This document shows positions 14,510-23,469 of a stretch of DNA of 64,000 nt, in pieces. Under the pieces are notes generated by a model that saw only the letters and a list, made by a program, of their open reading frames with translations, did no database searches and had not been told where the DNA came from. The DNA is from Pararhizobium sp. A13. Lineage in GTDB: Bacteria > Pseudomonadota > Alphaproteobacteria > Rhizobiales > Rhizobiaceae. The DNA lies in assembly GCF_040126305.1 (NCBI RefSeq), contig NZ_CP149510.1:1313001-1377000 (forward strand). Direction: 5' to 3'. The position numbers were made by a program, and so were the translations under genes. Position 1 is the stretch's first letter; each line of letters starts with the position of its first letter.

Positions 14510-16666
14510 ATGCAGATCAAGGGGACGGGTCTCTACCGCATATTGATGGCGAGCGTGGCTGTGGCAGCGATCGCCATCCCGCAGGCAGCCCGGGCGCAGG
14601 ATGCGGCAACGGGCAGCGCGACGACGTTGGAACGCTTGACCGTCGAGGGCGGCAAGGCAAGCGACAGGCAAGCCACCGGACCCGTCGACGGCTACGTGGC
14701 AAAGGCGACCGGTACCGGCTCCAAGACCGCCACGCCGATCTCCGAAATTCCGCAATCCGTTTCCGTGGTCGGGCGCGAGGAACTGGAAGACCGCGGCGTC
14801 GTGACCAAGATCGACGAGGCGTTGCGCTACACCGCCGGCGTCTCGACCGAGCCTTTCGGCAGCGATCCGGATACCGACTGGTTCTACATCCGCGGTTTCG
14901 ACGCGACCCAGGCCGGCGTCTTTCTCGACGGTCTCAACCTCTATTCCTACGGTTTCGGCGGCTTCCAGATGGATGCCTACATGCTGGAGCGCGTCGAGGT
15001 TCTGAAAGGCCCGGCCTCGGTACTCTATGGTGGCTCCAGCCCCGGTGGCATCGTCGATCTCATCCGCAAGCGGCCGCAGGACGAGCCGGCCTATTCGACC
15101 GAAATTGGCATCAACAATTTCGGCAATGCCTTCTTCGGCTTCGATGCCAACGACAGGCTGAACGCTGACGGCACGCTCACCTACCGCATCACCGGCAAGG
15201 TCGCCGGAGGCGACAATTACAGCGACTATTCGGAGGATCTGCGCGGATTCCTGATGCCGCAGGTGACCTATGCGCCGGACGATACGACGAGCCTTACCGT
15301 CTACGCCATCGCTTCCGCGCTCGACCAGACCCATGTCGGCAACGGCTTCCTGCCCTATGAGGGCACAGTGACAAGTGCTCCGTTCGGCAAGATCGGCCGC
15401 GACTTCTTCTTCGGCGAACCGGATCACGATTTCGGCCGCTATGATCAGCAGATGATTGGCTACGAGTTTTCGCACGAATTCGACAATGGCTGGAAGGTCA
15501 CGCAGAACCTGCGCTACGGCCACCTCGACAAGGCCGAAGAGCTTGTCTATCCCTACGCCTATACGGCAGATTATGAGCTGGCGCGCTTGGGCTTCAAGCA
15601 TGATACGTCCGTCGACAGCTTCGCGGTCGACAACCGGGCCGAAAAGGAATTCGCCACCGGAGCGCTCGGCCATTCGCTTCTGCTCGGCCTCGACTACAAG
15701 AATTTCAAGATCGACCAGACACAGGCTTCGGCGTTTCCGGCGTCGAACCTCGACCCCGAGGACCCGGTCTACGGGGGCGATCTCCCCGCCTACTTCACCT
15801 ATCTCGATCAGGTCATGCGCCTGAAGCAGGTCGGCGTCTACGCACAGGATCAGGTCCGCTTCGGTGATGGCTGGCTTGTCACCCTGAACGGCCGCTATGA
15901 TCACGTCGACACGGAGTCCGATGCGGCGATCGGCACCAGCTACCAAGCGACCGACGATGCGCTCAGCGGTCGGGCCGGACTTGCCTATGAATTCGACAAC
16001 GGCCTGACGCCCTATGTATCGGCCGCGACTTTCTTCAATCCGCTGATCGGCACGGCCTTCGACGGCAGCCCGCTCAAGCCGGAAGAGGGGCATCAGTTCG
16101 AAGGCGGCATCAAATATGAGCCGGCCTTCATCGACGGCCTGTTCACCGCCTCGGTCTACCATATCGTCAAGCAGAACGTCGCGCTGACCCGGCCCGACTT
16201 CCTGCAGGAACAGTTGGGGGAGGTGACCTCCACCGGACTTGAACTCGAAGGCAAGGTCAATCTGAACCAGAACTGGAAACTGCTCGGTTCCTACACCTAC
16301 AATGATCTGGAAATCACCGAGGACCTGAATGCCGACCTGATCGGCAACCGGCCCTATCTGATCCCGCAACATCAGGCCTCGCTGTGGCTGGAATATCTGG
16401 TGACGGTGGGTGCGCTGGAAGGCGTCAGCGTCGGCGGCGGGCTACGCTATCAGGGCGAATCCTTCGCCGACAACGCCAATACCGCCAAGGTTCCGGACGC
16501 CGTCGTTGCCGATGCGGCGATCCGCTACGAAAAGAACGGCTGGGGTGCCGCGCTCAACGTGACGAACCTGTTCGACAAGGAATACGTCAAGGGTTGCCAG
16601 GGCCTCTTCACCTGCGGCTATGGCGACCAGCGGACCGTGACGCTGAAGCTCAGCAAGTCCTGGTAG
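14510..16666 (+). CDS. TonB-dependent siderophore receptor (FhuA-like)
   Basis: A 718-residue outer-membrane receptor. It has a signal peptide (LMASVAVAAIAIPQAARA, cleaved before QDAA), then a plug domain (about 70-190) with the family pattern TPISEIPQSVSVVGREEL, FYIRGFD and ERVEVLKGPASVLYG, then a 22-strand barrel ending in a C-terminal aromatic residue (LSKSW). The segment YVKGC..LFTCGYGDQRTV near the C-terminus is typical of ferrichrome- and hydroxamate-type receptors. It binds ferric siderophores and imports them with energy from TonB-ExbBD. An AraC regulator lies upstream and an iron operator in the promoter region. No siderophore synthesis or inner-membrane ABC genes are adjacent. Confidence 0.94.
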   Translation: MQIKGTGLYRILMASVAVAAIAIPQAARAQDAATGSATTLERLTVEGGKASDRQATGPVDGYVAKATGTGSKTATPISEIPQSVSVVGREELEDRGVVTKIDEALRYTAGVSTEPFGSDPDTDWFYIRGFDATQAGVFLDGLNLYSYGFGGFQMDAYMLERVEVLKGPASVLYGGSSPGGIVDLIRKRPQDEPAYSTEIGINNFGNAFFGFDANDRLNADGTLTYRITGKVAGGDNYSDYSEDLRGFLMPQVTYAPDDTTSLTVYAIASALDQTHVGNGFLPYEGTVTSAPFGKIGRDFFFGEPDHDFGRYDQQMIGYEFSHEFDNGWKVTQNLRYGHLDKAEELVYPYAYTADYELARLGFKHDTSVDSFAVDNRAEKEFATGALGHSLLLGLDYKNFKIDQTQASAFPASNLDPEDPVYGGDLPAYFTYLDQVMRLKQVGVYAQDQVRFGDGWLVTLNGRYDHVDTESDAAIGTSYQATDDALSGRAGLAYEFDNGLTPYVSAATFFNPLIGTAFDGSPLKPEEGHQFEGGIKYEPAFIDGLFTASVYHIVKQNVALTRPDFLQEQLGEVTSTGLELEGKVNLNQNWKLLGSYTYNDLEITEDLNADLIGNRPYLIPQHQASLWLEYLVTVGALEGVSVGGGLRYQGESFADNANTAKVPDAVVADAAIRYEKNGWGAALNVTNLFDKEYVKGCQGLFTCGYGDQRTVTLKLSKSW

Positions 16667-16684
16667 GCTCAGTCCCATGATGTG

Positions 16685-16713
16685 AAGGCCGCGGCGAGAG
16701 CACCGCGGCCTTT
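16685..16713 (+). terminator. Rho-independent terminator after siderophore receptor
   Basis: Ten-pair stem AAGGCCGCGG (16685-16694) and CCGCGGCCTT (16703-16712) with an eight-base loop and only three Ts after it. Confidence 0.75.
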
Positions 16714-16798
16714 GGCGCTTCCCACTGCTCCGATATTGGGCTGCATTCGCTCGCAAAGCCGATGATTTCGCCGGTTTTTTGGGCGGTTTACCTTTTTT

Positions 16799-16807
16799 TA
16801 CCAATTG
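16799..16807 (+). promoter_or_regulatory. Candidate operator upstream of nucleoside-binding protein gene
   Basis: TACCAATTG at 16799-16807 embedded in T- and A-runs matches one half and centre of the palindrome TACCAATTGGTA found at 18433-18444 in front of the transporter genes. It lies about 155 bases before the ATG of the binding protein. The stretch between contains a hairpin (CTCCCG 16900-16905 with CGGGAG 16919-16924) that would be in the leader. Function is inferred from the shared sequence only. Confidence 0.35.
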
Positions 16808-16960
16808 AAAAATTTCGGGTGAATTTTGATTTGAGGCGTGCAAGGATGCGCGCCAGCCAGACATACCCTTAAAAAGGGAGTGGTGGTTCCGCAGACACGC
16901 TCCCGAAAGAGGAGCTTGCGGGAGGACCCAACAAGATCAATACAACAACAGGGCTGCACA

Positions 16961-17953
16961 ATGAAAAAAACCCTCCTCGGTCTCTTCGCCTTCTCGATGA
17001 TGTCCGCCACGGCGCTCGCCGCCGACATCAAGCCGGCGATCATCTACGATCTCGGCGGCAAGTTCGACAAATCCTTCAACGAAGCGGCCTTCAACGGCGC
17101 CGAAAAGTTCAAGACCGAAACCGGCATCGAATACCGCGAGTTCGAAATCGCCAACGATGCGCAGCGTGAGCAGGCGCTTCGCCGCTTCGCCGGCGACGGC
17201 AACAACCCGATCGTGATGGCCGGCTTCTCCTGGGCTGCAGCCCTTGAAAAAGTCGCTGTGGAATATCCGGACATCAAGTTCGCCATCATCGACATGGTGG
17301 TTGATAAGCCGAACGTGAAGTCGGTTGTCTTCAAGGAACAGGAAGGCTCCTACCTCGTCGGCGTGCTGGCCGGCATGGCTTCGAAGTCGAAGACCGTCAG
17401 CTTCATCGGTGGCATGGATATTCCGCTGATCCACAAGTTCGCCTGTGGTTATATCGGCGGCGCCAAGTCGGTCGGTCCTGACGTCAAGGTGCTGGAAGCC
17501 TACACGGGCACGACGCCGGACGCCTGGAACGACCCGGTGAAGGGCGGCGAAATTGCCAAGTCGCAATTCGACCAGGGTTCGGACGTCGTCTATCATGCGG
17601 CCGGTGGCACCGGCGTCGGCGTGCTGCAGGCAGCAGCGGATGCCGGCAAGCTCGGCATCGGCGTCGATTCGAACCAGAACGGCCTTCAGCCGGGCAAGGT
17701 CCTGACCTCGATGCTCAAGCGTGTCGATGTGGCCGTCTATGACGCCTTCTCGTCCGCCAAGGAGGACAAGTTCGCCTTCGGCATCTCCAATCTCGGCCTC
17801 AAGGAAGATGGCGTCGGTTACGCGCTCGATGACAACAACAAGGCTTTGATCACCCCGGAAATGCAGGCGGCGGTTGATAAGGCAAAGGCCGATATTATTG
17901 CCGGCACCATCCAGGTTCACGACTACATGTCGACCGAATCCTGCACCTACTGA
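16961..17953 (+). CDS. BMP family nucleoside ABC transporter substrate-binding protein
   Basis: A 330-residue periplasmic protein of the BMP/PnrA family (PF02608). A signal peptide (KKTLLGLFAFSMMSATALA) is cleaved before ADIKP; there is no lipobox. Family segments are DLGGKFDKSFNEAAFNGAE, the ligand-binding GFSW, GSYLVGVLAG, GGMDIP and YHAAGGTGVGV. BMP proteins bind purine and pyrimidine nucleosides. The ATPase and both permeases follow 560 bases downstream with a terminator and the opposite-strand slyX between, so the binding protein is on its own transcript. The salvage enzymes downstream support nucleosides as substrate. The ribosome site (GGGCTG) is weak. Confidence 0.93.
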   Translation: MKKTLLGLFAFSMMSATALAADIKPAIIYDLGGKFDKSFNEAAFNGAEKFKTETGIEYREFEIANDAQREQALRRFAGDGNNPIVMAGFSWAAALEKVAVEYPDIKFAIIDMVVDKPNVKSVVFKEQEGSYLVGVLAGMASKSKTVSFIGGMDIPLIHKFACGYIGGAKSVGPDVKVLEAYTGTTPDAWNDPVKGGEIAKSQFDQGSDVVYHAAGGTGVGVLQAAADAGKLGIGVDSNQNGLQPGKVLTSMLKRVDVAVYDAFSSAKEDKFAFGISNLGLKEDGVGYALDDNNKALITPEMQAAVDKAKADIIAGTIQVHDYMSTESCTY

Positions 17954-17970
17954 TCTCTCGGGATTGAATG

Positions 17971-18006
17971 AAAAAGCCGCTGGTCCGATTGGATCGGCGG
18001 TTTTTT
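17971..18006 (+). terminator. Rho-independent terminator after binding protein gene
   Basis: AAAAAGCCGC (17971-17980) pairs with GGCGGTTTTTT (17996-18006) around an inner stem GTCC/GGAT-rich loop. The A-run and T-run make it work in both directions, which suits the convergent slyX. Confidence 0.8.
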
Positions 18007-18027
18007 CAGGTTAGACTATTAGCCGGC

Positions 18028-18237
18028 TCAGTAATGCGGCGGACGCGTAATCGCGGGCGCGTCGAGGCTTTGTTCCTCAAGGCTGAGGAACCGCTCGGTC
18101 AGGCGGTCGAGCTTGGTGCGGGTCTGCTCGACGATCTTCCACTGTTCTGCCAGCTGATCCGACAGTTCTTCGATCGTCTTCGCCTGATAGGCGACCGTCT
18201 CCTCGAGCTGGGTGATACGTTCGCGGTCTTCGCTCAT
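18028..18237 (-). CDS. slyX: SlyX family protein
   Basis: A 69-residue coiled-coil protein from ATG 18237 with GAGGAA eight bases upstream. The heptad-rich body (RITQLEETVAYQAKTIEELSDQL) and the ending RPPHY are signatures of the SlyX family. SlyX is widely conserved in proteobacteria near slyD but its function is unknown. Here it sits alone between the binding-protein gene and the transporter operon, on the opposite strand, which splits what would otherwise be one ABC transporter operon. Confidence 0.9.
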   Translation of the reverse strand: MSEDRERITQLEETVAYQAKTIEELSDQLAEQWKIVEQTRTKLDRLTERFLSLEEQSLDAPAITRPPHY

Positions 18238-18432
18238 TGGTTTCCTCGGGACGTCGCGCAAATGTGAATGCTTCCCTATCATATCCACATGAAGGATACA
18301 GGCTCCGGCGCTGCTATATTGCGTTTCGCTCGGAAGCGCGTAAATCGCGCTGGACTCTCCCGATTGAACTGGGAAGAGTAGGCAAACCGGCGATTTTTGG
18401 GCTTCCGCGTCCGGAATTCGATGCTAAACTTA

Positions 18433-18444
18433 TACCAATTGGTA
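18433..18444. promoter_or_regulatory. Palindromic candidate operator upstream of nucleoside transporter operon
   Basis: TACCAATTGGTA is a perfect 12-base palindrome, 70 bases before the ATG of the ATPase gene. ACCAATTG recurs with the same A/T-run surroundings upstream of the binding-protein gene (16799). Short AT-centred palindromes of this kind are typical sites for GntR- or LacI-type repressors. No such regulator is encoded in the window, so the binding protein is unknown. Confidence 0.45.
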
Positions 18445-18514
18445 AAAAAATCGATGCCCGGGCTGCCGCTGTCAAAGTGGAGAAAACCGGCCGACTTGGG
18501 GAACGTGGGTCAAT

Positions 18515-20050
18515 ATGAACGATATTGCCATCGAATTGTGTGGCATCGACAAGAGCTTTGGTCTTGTCCATGCCAACAAGAACATCAATCTGACCGTCCG
18601 CAAGGGCACCATTCACGGTATCATCGGTGAAAACGGAGCCGGCAAGTCGACCCTGATGTCGATCCTCTACGGCTTCTATCAGGCCGATAGTGGCGATATC
18701 GTCGTCGATGGCAAAAAGGTCACGATCAAGGACCCGAACGCGGCGATCGCCAGCGGCATCGGCATGGTTCACCAGCATTTCATGCTGGTCGAGAATTTCA
18801 CCGTGCTCGAGAATGTCATGCTCGGCGCGGAAGACAGCCAGATCCTCAATACCAGCATTTCAAAGGCGCGCGTAGAATTGAAGCGGCTCGAGCGCGAATA
18901 CGCGCTGGAGGTCGATCCGGATGCGCTGATCGAGGAGCTTCCGGTCGGCCTGCAGCAGCGCGTCGAAATTCTGAAGGCTCTCTATCGCAAGGCCGATATC
19001 CTCATTCTCGACGAGCCGACGGGCGTCTTGACGCCGCCGGAGGCAGATCACCTGTTCCGCATCCTCGGCCAACTGAAGGAGCAGGGAAAGACGATCATCT
19101 TCATCACGCACAAGCTGCGCGAGATCATGGCGATCACCGATGAGGTCTCCGTGATGCGTCGCGGCGAAATGGTGGCGACGCGCCACACCCAGGAAACCTC
19201 GGTCGAGGAACTGGCCGAGCTCATGGTCGGCCGCCGCGTCCTGCTGCGCGTCGACAAGGGGGCGGCCAATCCGGGTGCCGTCAAGCTCTCGGTCGAAAAC
19301 CTGACGGTCCGTGACAGCCGTGGCGTTACCATGGTCGACAATGTCGCCTTCACCCTGCGCGCCGGAGAGATCGTCGGCATTGCCGGCGTTGCCGGCAACG
19401 GGCAGTCCGAACTGCTGGAGGCGATTTCAGGTATCCGTAGAGCCGTCAGTGGCAGGGTGCTGCTTAACGGCGAGCCGGTCGATGTCACCGGCCACGCCGA
19501 TCCCGGCGATTTGCGCAACAGGGGCCTCGCTCATGTGCCGGAAGACCGGCATCATGTCGGTCTGGTCCTGAAGTTCGAGGAGGCCGAGAACGGCATTCTC
19601 GGCTACCACCACGACAAGCGCTACCTGAACGGCGTCTTCCTCGACACCAAGGCGATCCAGGCCGATGCCGAGGAGAAGATCAAGAAATACGACATCAGGC
19701 CGCCCAATCCGCGGCTGAAGACCGCCAATTTCTCCGGCGGAAACCAGCAGAAGATCGTGCTGGCGCGCGAGATGGAGCGCGGTCCTGACGTGCTGATCAT
19801 CGGCCAGCCGACGCGCGGCGTCGATGTCGGCGCGATCGAATTCATCCACAAGCGGATCATCGAGATGCGGGATCAGGGCAAGGCAGTCCTGCTCGTTTCC
19901 GTCGAACTCGATGAAATTCGCGCCCTGTCCGATCGCATCATCGTGATGTTCGCCGGCCGTGTCGTCGGTGAGCGGGGGCCGGATGCGACCGAAGGGGAAC
20001 TGGGCCTGCTGATGGCCGGTGTCGAAGGCCGCAAGGAGGCCGCCGAATGA
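18515..20050 (+). CDS. Nucleoside ABC transporter ATPase, two cassettes
   Basis: A 511-residue protein with two fused ABC cassettes, as in sugar and BMP-type importers. The first has Walker A GENGAGKST, Walker B ILILDEPTGVLTP and a divergent signature (ELPVGLQQR instead of LSGGQ). The second has a degenerate Walker A (GVAGNGQSE, lacking the GK[ST] motif) but a good signature (FSGGNQQK), so one of the two sites is likely the active one, as usual in this subfamily. VHQHFMLVENFTV is a typical Q-loop region. Its stop overlaps the first permease start by four bases (ATGA), indicating coupled translation. Confidence 0.94.
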   Translation: MNDIAIELCGIDKSFGLVHANKNINLTVRKGTIHGIIGENGAGKSTLMSILYGFYQADSGDIVVDGKKVTIKDPNAAIASGIGMVHQHFMLVENFTVLENVMLGAEDSQILNTSISKARVELKRLEREYALEVDPDALIEELPVGLQQRVEILKALYRKADILILDEPTGVLTPPEADHLFRILGQLKEQGKTIIFITHKLREIMAITDEVSVMRRGEMVATRHTQETSVEELAELMVGRRVLLRVDKGAANPGAVKLSVENLTVRDSRGVTMVDNVAFTLRAGEIVGIAGVAGNGQSELLEAISGIRRAVSGRVLLNGEPVDVTGHADPGDLRNRGLAHVPEDRHHVGLVLKFEEAENGILGYHHDKRYLNGVFLDTKAIQADAEEKIKKYDIRPPNPRLKTANFSGGNQQKIVLAREMERGPDVLIIGQPTRGVDVGAIEFIHKRIIEMRDQGKAVLLVSVELDEIRALSDRIIVMFAGRVVGERGPDATEGELGLLMAGVEGRKEAAE

Positions 20051-21180
20051 GCAATCCATACGCAAAACTGCCGGCCTGGGCCGAATACGGCCTGATCCCG
20101 CTGGTCAACCTCGTCGTCGCCTTCCTGGTGGCGGGTCTCGTCGTCCTTCTGGTCGGCGAGAACCCGCTGAAGGCCGCCTATCACATGATCAATGGTGCTT
20201 TCGGTCGCGGCGAATATATCGGCTTTACGCTGTACTACGCCACCACCTTCATCTTCACCGGCCTGTCCGTCGCCGTCGCCTTCCATGCCGGACTGTTCAA
20301 CATCGGCAGCGAAGGCCAGGCCTATATCGGCGGCATCGGCGTGGCGCTCGCCTGTCTCTGGCTTGACAAGACCATGCCCTGGTTTGTCGTCTTTCCGGTC
20401 GCGATCATCGGCTCGGCCGCTTTCGGTGCTCTCTGGGCCTTTCTGCCCGGCTGGCTGCAGGCCAAGCGCGGCAGCCACATCGTCATCACGACGATCATGT
20501 TCAACTTCATCGCATCGAGCATCATGGTCTATCTCCTGACCCGGGTGATGAAGCCGCTCGGATCGATGGCGACCCAAACCCGTACGTTCGAGGCGGGCGG
20601 GCAATTGCCGAAACTTGACTGGCTGCTGTCCATCTTCGGGCTCAATGTCGGCAATGCGCCCTTCAACGTCTCGTTCCTTTTGGCGCTGCTTGCGGCGTTC
20701 GGTGTCTGGGTGCTGATCTGGCGCACGAAGTTCGGCTATGAGATGCGCACCATGGGTCACAGCCCCTCGGCCGCGCGTTATGCAGGAATCGGCGAGGCGC
20801 GGCTCACCGTCATCGTCATGATGATTTCCGGTGGTCTCGCCGGTCTCATGGCGCTGAACCCGATCATGGGCGAGCAGTTCCGCATGCAGCTGGATTTCGT
20901 CCAAGGTGCGGGTTTCGTCGGGATCGCGGTCGCGCTGATGGGCCGGTCGCATCCGGCCGGCATCATTCCGGCGGCGATCCTGTTCGGCATGCTCTACCAG
21001 GGCGGCGCCGAGATCGCCTTCGAAATGCCGTCCATCTCGCGCGACATGATCGTCATCATACAGGGCCTCGTCATTCTCTTTGCCGGTGCACTCGAAAACA
21101 TGTTCCGCCCGGCGATCGGCCGCGCATTCGCAAACATAGGCCGCCGGTCTGCCGTCGCCGCACAGACAAGGGGAGCCTGA
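20047..21180 (+). CDS. Nucleoside ABC transporter permease 1
   Basis: A 377-residue permease of the BPD_transp_2 family with about ten membrane segments. It starts at an ATG overlapping the ATPase stop. Family segments include AFHAGLFNIGSEGQAYIGG near residue 80, GSHIVITTIMFNFIA, and GFVGIAVALMGRSHPAGI near the C-terminus; these occur in the larger of the two permeases of BMP-type importers. The C-terminal tail is basic. It should pair with the product of the next gene to form the nucleoside channel. Confidence 0.93.
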   Translation: MSNPYAKLPAWAEYGLIPLVNLVVAFLVAGLVVLLVGENPLKAAYHMINGAFGRGEYIGFTLYYATTFIFTGLSVAVAFHAGLFNIGSEGQAYIGGIGVALACLWLDKTMPWFVVFPVAIIGSAAFGALWAFLPGWLQAKRGSHIVITTIMFNFIASSIMVYLLTRVMKPLGSMATQTRTFEAGGQLPKLDWLLSIFGLNVGNAPFNVSFLLALLAAFGVWVLIWRTKFGYEMRTMGHSPSAARYAGIGEARLTVIVMMISGGLAGLMALNPIMGEQFRMQLDFVQGAGFVGIAVALMGRSHPAGIIPAAILFGMLYQGGAEIAFEMPSISRDMIVIIQGLVILFAGALENMFRPAIGRAFANIGRRSAVAAQTRGA

Positions 21181-21182
21181 GC

Positions 21183-22154
21183 ATGGAGCTCTTCCACACG
21201 ATCGTCGCTATCCTTGAATCGACTATCCGCGTTTCCGTGCCTTTGATCTTCGCGGCGCTTGCCGGGCTGTTCACCGAGCGGGCAGGGGTGTTCGACATTG
21301 GTCTCGAAGGCAAGATGCTCGGCGCCGCCTTTGCCGCGGGCGCTGTCGCTGCCGTCACCGGCTCCGTCATGGCCGGTCTGCTGGCCGCTATCCTCATCTC
21401 CGTGCTGCTCTCGCTGCTGCATGGCTATGCCTCGATCACCCAGCGCGGCAGCCAGATCGTTTCCGGCGTCGCCATCAACTTCATAGTTGCGGGTTCGACC
21501 GTCATTCTGGGTGAAGCCTGGTTCCGTCAGGGCGGCCGCACGCCGGCGCTCGGAGGCGACGCACGCTTCCAGACGGTTACCTTCCCCTTTGCCGATGCGG
21601 TCAAGGACGTGCCGATCTTCGGGCCGATCTATTCCAGCCTGCTCTCCGGCCATTTCGTCCTGACCTATGTCGCCTTCCTTCTGGTCCCGTTCAGCTGGTG
21701 GGTTCTCTACCGCACGCGCTTCGGCCTGCGCCTTCGCGCCGTCGGTGAAAATCCGGGCGCGGTCGATACGGCCGGCATCTCGGTGATCTGGCTGCGCTAT
21801 CGGGCGGTGATCTGCTGCGGCATCCTGTGCGGCTTTGCAGGTGCCTATCTGTCGCTCGCCATGAGCGCCGGTTTCGTCAAGGGCATGACGGCCGGCAAGG
21901 GCTATATCGCGCTTGCGGCTCTGATCTTCGCCAAATGGCGGCCGTTCAACATCATGATGGCCTGCCTGCTGTTCGGCTTCCTCGACGCGCTGGCGATCCG
22001 CCTCCAGGGCAATCCGCTGCCGTTCATCGGCCAGGTGCCGGTGCAATTGATGCAGGCACTGCCCTATATCCTCACCGTCATCCTGCTCGCCGGCTTCATC
22101 GGCAAGGCGATTCCGCCGAAGGCTGGCGGCATACCCTATGTGAAGGAACGCTGA
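21183..22154 (+). CDS. Nucleoside ABC transporter permease 2
   Basis: A 323-residue permease of the same family, beginning two bases after the first permease gene. It has the signatures FTERAGVFDIGLEGKMLGAAFAA (split here by family position about 30-50), GSQIVSGVAINFI and LAALIFAKWRPFN, all typical of the smaller permease of this type. About eight to nine membrane segments are visible. Its stop is two bases before the cytidine deaminase ATG, so uptake and the first salvage step are in one operon. Confidence 0.93.
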   Translation: MELFHTIVAILESTIRVSVPLIFAALAGLFTERAGVFDIGLEGKMLGAAFAAGAVAAVTGSVMAGLLAAILISVLLSLLHGYASITQRGSQIVSGVAINFIVAGSTVILGEAWFRQGGRTPALGGDARFQTVTFPFADAVKDVPIFGPIYSSLLSGHFVLTYVAFLLVPFSWWVLYRTRFGLRLRAVGENPGAVDTAGISVIWLRYRAVICCGILCGFAGAYLSLAMSAGFVKGMTAGKGYIALAALIFAKWRPFNIMMACLLFGFLDALAIRLQGNPLPFIGQVPVQLMQALPYILTVILLAGFIGKAIPPKAGGIPYVKER

Positions 22155-22156
22155 TC

Positions 22157-22549
22157 ATGGAAAACGAGCTTTTCGAAGCCGCACGCGGGGCCATGGCGAA
22201 GGCCCACGCGCCGTATTCGAAATTTCCGGTCGGTGCCGCCATTCGCGCCGAGGACGGCAAGATCTATACCGGCGCCAATATCGAGAATCTGTCCTTCCCG
22301 GAGGGCTGGTGCGCCGAGACGACAGCGATCAGCCACATGGTCATGGCCGGCCAGCGCAAGATCGTCGAGGTTGCCGTTATTGCCGAGAAGCTGGCGCTCT
22401 GCCCGCCCTGCGGCGGCTGTCGCCAGCGGCTTGCCGAGTTCTCTGGTGCCAGCACCCGCATTTTCCTCTGCGACGAGACCGGCGTGAAGAAGACACTGTC
22501 CATGTCCGACCTGCTGCCGCATTCCTTCGAGACCGAGATCCTTGGATGA
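22157..22549 (+). CDS. cdd: Cytidine deaminase
   Basis: A 130-residue homotetramer-type enzyme that deaminates cytidine and deoxycytidine to uridine and deoxyuridine. The zinc site is complete: CAE (in EGWCAETTA) with the catalytic glutamate, and PCGGC (in LCPPCGGCRQRL). The substrate-binding segment SKFPVGAAI and NIENLSFPEG are also standard. It starts two bases after the second permease and overlaps the next gene by four bases. Confidence 0.95.
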   Translation: MENELFEAARGAMAKAHAPYSKFPVGAAIRAEDGKIYTGANIENLSFPEGWCAETTAISHMVMAGQRKIVEVAVIAEKLALCPPCGGCRQRLAEFSGASTRIFLCDETGVKKTLSMSDLLPHSFETEILG

Positions 22550-23343
22550 CGGCCGCCGCTGACATGCTGAAAACCCGGCTCGCCGGCCTGTCGCCTCGTT
22601 ACGGCATCGTGCTCGGTTCCGGCCTCGGCTCGCTGGTCGAGGCCGTTGCCGATCCGGTACGCATTTCCTACGCGGATATTCCGGGTTTCCCTGTCAGCGC
22701 TGTGTCCGGTCACGCAGGCGAACTGGTCGCCGGCAAGATCGACGACGTCCCGGTCATCGTCCTGTCGGGCCGAGTGCATTTCTACGAGCGCGGCGATGCC
22801 AACGCCATGCGCACGCCGATCGAAACGCTGAAGGCGCTGGGCGTCGAGACGCTGATCCTTACCAATTCAGCCGGTTCACTGCGCGAGGATCTGCCGCCGG
22901 GTTCGGTCATGCAGATTACCGACCACATCAATTTTTCCGGCGTCAGCCCGCTGATCGGCGTCGAGAGCGATGATCGTTTCGTCGGGCTTACGGCAGCCTA
23001 TGACGCGGAACTGGTGGAACGCATGCGCGCCGCGGCGATCAAACTCGATATCCCGCTCGGCTCCGGGGTCTATATGTGGTTTTCCGGCCCGAACTTCGAA
23101 ACGCCGGCGGAAATCCGCATGGCACGCATTCTCGGTGCCGATGCGGTCGGCATGTCGACCGTGCCGGAGGTCATTCTTGCCCGGTTCTTCGGCCTGAGGG
23201 TCGCGGCGGCCTCTGTCATCACCAATTTCGGGGCGGGCATGACGGGCGGCGAACTCAGCCATCATGAGACCAAGGACATGGCGCCGATCGGCGGACGGCG
23301 TCTTGCCTCCATCCTGACGGAAATGATTTCGGCAAAAGCCTGA
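22546..23343 (+). CDS. punA: Purine-nucleoside phosphorylase (trimeric type)
   Basis: A 265-residue phosphorylase that cleaves purine nucleosides with phosphate to the base and ribose-1-phosphate. The family I signatures are GIVLGSGLGSL (phosphate loop) at about 20-30, SGHAGELVAG, SGRVHFYE, TNSAGSL, the base-binding GPNFETPAEIR, VGMSTVPEVI and VITNFGAGM. The motifs and length fit the trimeric guanosine/inosine-specific class rather than the hexameric DeoD class. Its ATG overlaps the cdd stop (ATGA). Confidence 0.93.
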   Translation: MTAAADMLKTRLAGLSPRYGIVLGSGLGSLVEAVADPVRISYADIPGFPVSAVSGHAGELVAGKIDDVPVIVLSGRVHFYERGDANAMRTPIETLKALGVETLILTNSAGSLREDLPPGSVMQITDHINFSGVSPLIGVESDDRFVGLTAAYDAELVERMRAAAIKLDIPLGSGVYMWFSGPNFETPAEIRMARILGADAVGMSTVPEVILARFFGLRVAAASVITNFGAGMTGGELSHHETKDMAPIGGRRLASILTEMISAKA

Positions 23344-23469
23344 TCGGCATCCGGAACCCGCGGCGTCAGACTGGTTGGGTTTGCGTGAAGGTCTCAAGCG
23401 TATAGAACAGCCGTTCGTGATCGGCCGCGTCGGTCATGAACCATCGCGACGTAAAAATGGACGGACCCC

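Noticed and set aside
14489..16372. A 627-codon minus-strand frame opposite the siderophore receptor
   Set aside because: It is a shadow of a GC-rich receptor gene; the receptor shows signal peptide, plug and barrel motifs.
16861..16960. Purine riboswitch in front of the nucleoside-binding protein gene
   Set aside because: There is a hairpin (CTCCCG/CGGGAG), but none of the conserved loop sequences of purine riboswitches.
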